A DNA stretch of 64,000 bases from Actinomycetales bacterium (GTDB lineage Bacteria > Actinomycetota > Actinomycetes > Actinomycetales > Dermatophilaceae), in contig JADJVI010000022.1 in the NCBI GenBank assembly GCA_016710645.1, positions 62,001-126,000 of the forward strand, given 5' to 3'. The position numbers and the translations under genes were made by a program. Of this stretch, positions 62,997-64,000 are shown in pieces; position 1 is the first letter of the stretch, and each line of letters starts with the position of its first letter. Below the pieces are notes generated by a model. The model saw nothing but the letters and a program-made list of their open reading frames with translations, was not told where the DNA came from and made no database searches.

Positions 62997-63969
62997 TGGC
63001 CCGCACCAAGCAGTCAACGAAACCGCGCAAGCTCGACCTCGATTCTTGCCTTGTGGTTGGGATCGCCTCCAGCGCGCTGTTCGACTTACAGGAGTCGGGC
63101 GCCTACTTCAAACAGCATGGCGAAGCCGCCTACCGGCAGTTCCAGGACGATCACCTCGAGGAGCCCTTGAGTAAGGGGGTCGCGTTCCCGTTCGTTGAGC
63201 GGCTGCTGAGCCTCAACGACTTGGACGAGGAACAAGCACTCGTCGAGGTGATCGTCTTGTCGAAGAACGACCCCACGACCGGGCTGAGGGTGATGCGCTC
63301 TTTGGAGCACCACAAGCTCCCAATCACACGAGCCGTCTTCACCCAGGGCCAGGCCCCGTACGACTACATCCAGGCTCTCGGGATGTCCCTCTTCCTTTCG
63401 GCAGAGCGCAAGGACGTGGACGCTGCCATCCGCCTTGGGTTCCCGGCTGGTCACGTGCTTCCGTCCACAGCGGACTATGACGAGAAGGACTCGTCAGTCC
63501 GAGTCGCGTTTGACTTCGACGGAGTGCTGGCGGATGACACATCGGAGCGTGTTTACAAGGCCAAGGGACTGCCGACCTACCAGAAGAACGAGGCGGGTAA
63601 ACGTCACCAGGCACTCGCGCCCGGCCCTCTCCAGCGACTCCTCGCTGATCTCAACGTGATCCAAGACCGAGAGGAGACTCGGCGAAAGGACGACCCGACC
63701 TACCGGCCGAGGCTTCGCATCGCGCTCGTGACGGCCAGGAATGCCCCGGCCCACGAAAGAGCGATCCTGTCCCTGCGAGAGTGGGGCGTTCGCGTCAACG
63801 ACGCCTTCTTTATGGGGGGCGTCGAGAAGTCCCGCGTGCTGGGGGTCCTCCGTCCCCACATCTTCTTCGACGACCAGACCACCACCTCGACGGGGCTAGT
63901 GATGTTGCGGTCGGCGTACATATCCCCTACGGGGTCGCGAACGAGATCAAGAGGGAGGAGCCGAAGTGA
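62996..63969 (+). CDS. 5'-nucleotidase (PF06189 type, HAD-like), frameshifted near the 3' end
   Basis: The protein reads as a 5'-nucleotidase of the PF06189 group: GIASSALFDLQESGAYFKQHGE, DPTTGLRVMRSLEHHKLPITRAVFTQG, then HAD motif VAFDFDGVLADDTSERVY (about 172), LVTARNAPAHERAILSLREWGV and HIFFDDQ (about 290). These enzymes dephosphorylate nucleoside monophosphates. At about 63878-63888 (ACCACCACC) a one-base deletion breaks the frame; the natural end is HLDGASDVAVGVHIPYGVANEI, ending at 63969. Located between hsdS and a probable hsdR, so it could take part in defence, possibly by depleting nucleotides. Confidence 0.82.
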
Positions 63970-64000
63970 CTAGTCACGGCATGTCCGAAGAGGCGTGGGA
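63966..64000 (+). CDS. start of a downstream gene, probably hsdR
   Basis: GTG 63966 overlaps the nucleotidase stop (GTGA) and opens VTSHGMSEEAWE, cut by the right edge. Type I restriction subunits often begin with a similar acidic Trp-Glu helix. With hsdM and hsdS upstream this is the expected place for hsdR, but 11 residues cannot prove it. An internal ATG at 63981 is an alternative start. Confidence 0.45.
   Translation, partial: MTSHGMSEEAW

Overview
The window is high-GC actinobacterial DNA. Gene content (F420-type PPOX enzyme, type II NADH dehydrogenase, DUF222/HNH proteins, DUF427, DUF2252, DUF2254, DUF4442, LtrA), many GTG starts, and dense packing with 1-4 base overlaps suggest a Micrococcales organism. 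The style resembles Intrasporangiaceae (Janibacter, Knoellia, Tetrasphaera, Phycicoccus), but no 16S gene is present, so the family is only a guess.

Layout. 0-8.8 kb: a GAF-domain regulator cut by the left edge, 2,4-dienoyl-CoA reductase, an envelope DUF218 protein, DUF427, a serine hydrolase, an MFS exporter and an HSL-type esterase. 8.9-10.9 kb: a CoxG-like protein and two head-to-head VapBC toxin-antitoxin pairs with separate palindromic operator candidates. 10.9-17.4 kb: a Gfo/Idh/MocA oxidoreductase, type II NADH dehydrogenase, a TetR-controlled ABC exporter operon and a small unknown gene. 17.6-21.6 kb: DUF4442, a TetR remnant, an F420-type PPOX protein, a NERD protein, a membrane protein and a DinB-like protein. 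21.7-25.8 kb: a mannitol-type PTS transporter divergent from a zinc dehydrogenase and a DeoR regulator. 25.9-35.2 kb: DUF2200, DUF222/HNH, a PD-(D/E)XK protein with C-terminal repeats, LtrA, an AAA/DUF4143 ATPase, an M20 amidohydrolase and DUF2252. 35.2-36.9 kb: a complete but frameshifted IS1380-family element. 36.9-43.9 kb: two adjacent TIR / single-TM / beta-propeller genes, closed by a strong hairpin. 44-50.4 kb: an ArgP-like LysR regulator, an oxidoreductase, a second DUF222/HNH protein, DUF2254 and an intradiol-dioxygenase-like lipoprotein. 50.5-54.1 kb: an IS3-family element inserted into the 3' end of a NarL-type response regulator, then its histidine kinase and a DUF6326-like membrane protein. 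54.3-56.5 kb: a lipoprotein, an SRPBCC protein, a poly-G intergenic region and a frameshifted phytanoyl-CoA dioxygenase. 56.6-64 kb: a defence island with a coiled-coil nuclease-fold protein divergent from HTH/pseudo-methylase/TRD, hsdM, hsdS, a 5'-nucleotidase and the start of a probable hsdR.

Three things stand out. (1) The 9-mer GTATGCCGT (or ACGGCATAC) occurs about 64 times by hand count, about once per kb, in both orientations and both inside and between genes; base composition predicts fewer than one. It behaves like a DNA-uptake-type word, is often paired as hairpins, and is absent from both IS elements and from most of the TIR locus. (2) The twin TIR proteins have a cytosolic-TIR / membrane / external-propeller layout supported by positive-inside charge and paired cysteines. 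(3) The type I restriction operon carries a catalytically degenerate methylase-like protein and an embedded 5'-nucleotidase.

Several genes carry single-base indels, some in G or C runs (56.1, 38.6 and 63.9 kb, both transposases). Some may be sequencing errors. All family assignments rest on reading the sequence; no database search was run. No gene-free stretch longer than about 300 bases exists outside the IS elements. No tRNA, rRNA or CRISPR array was seen.
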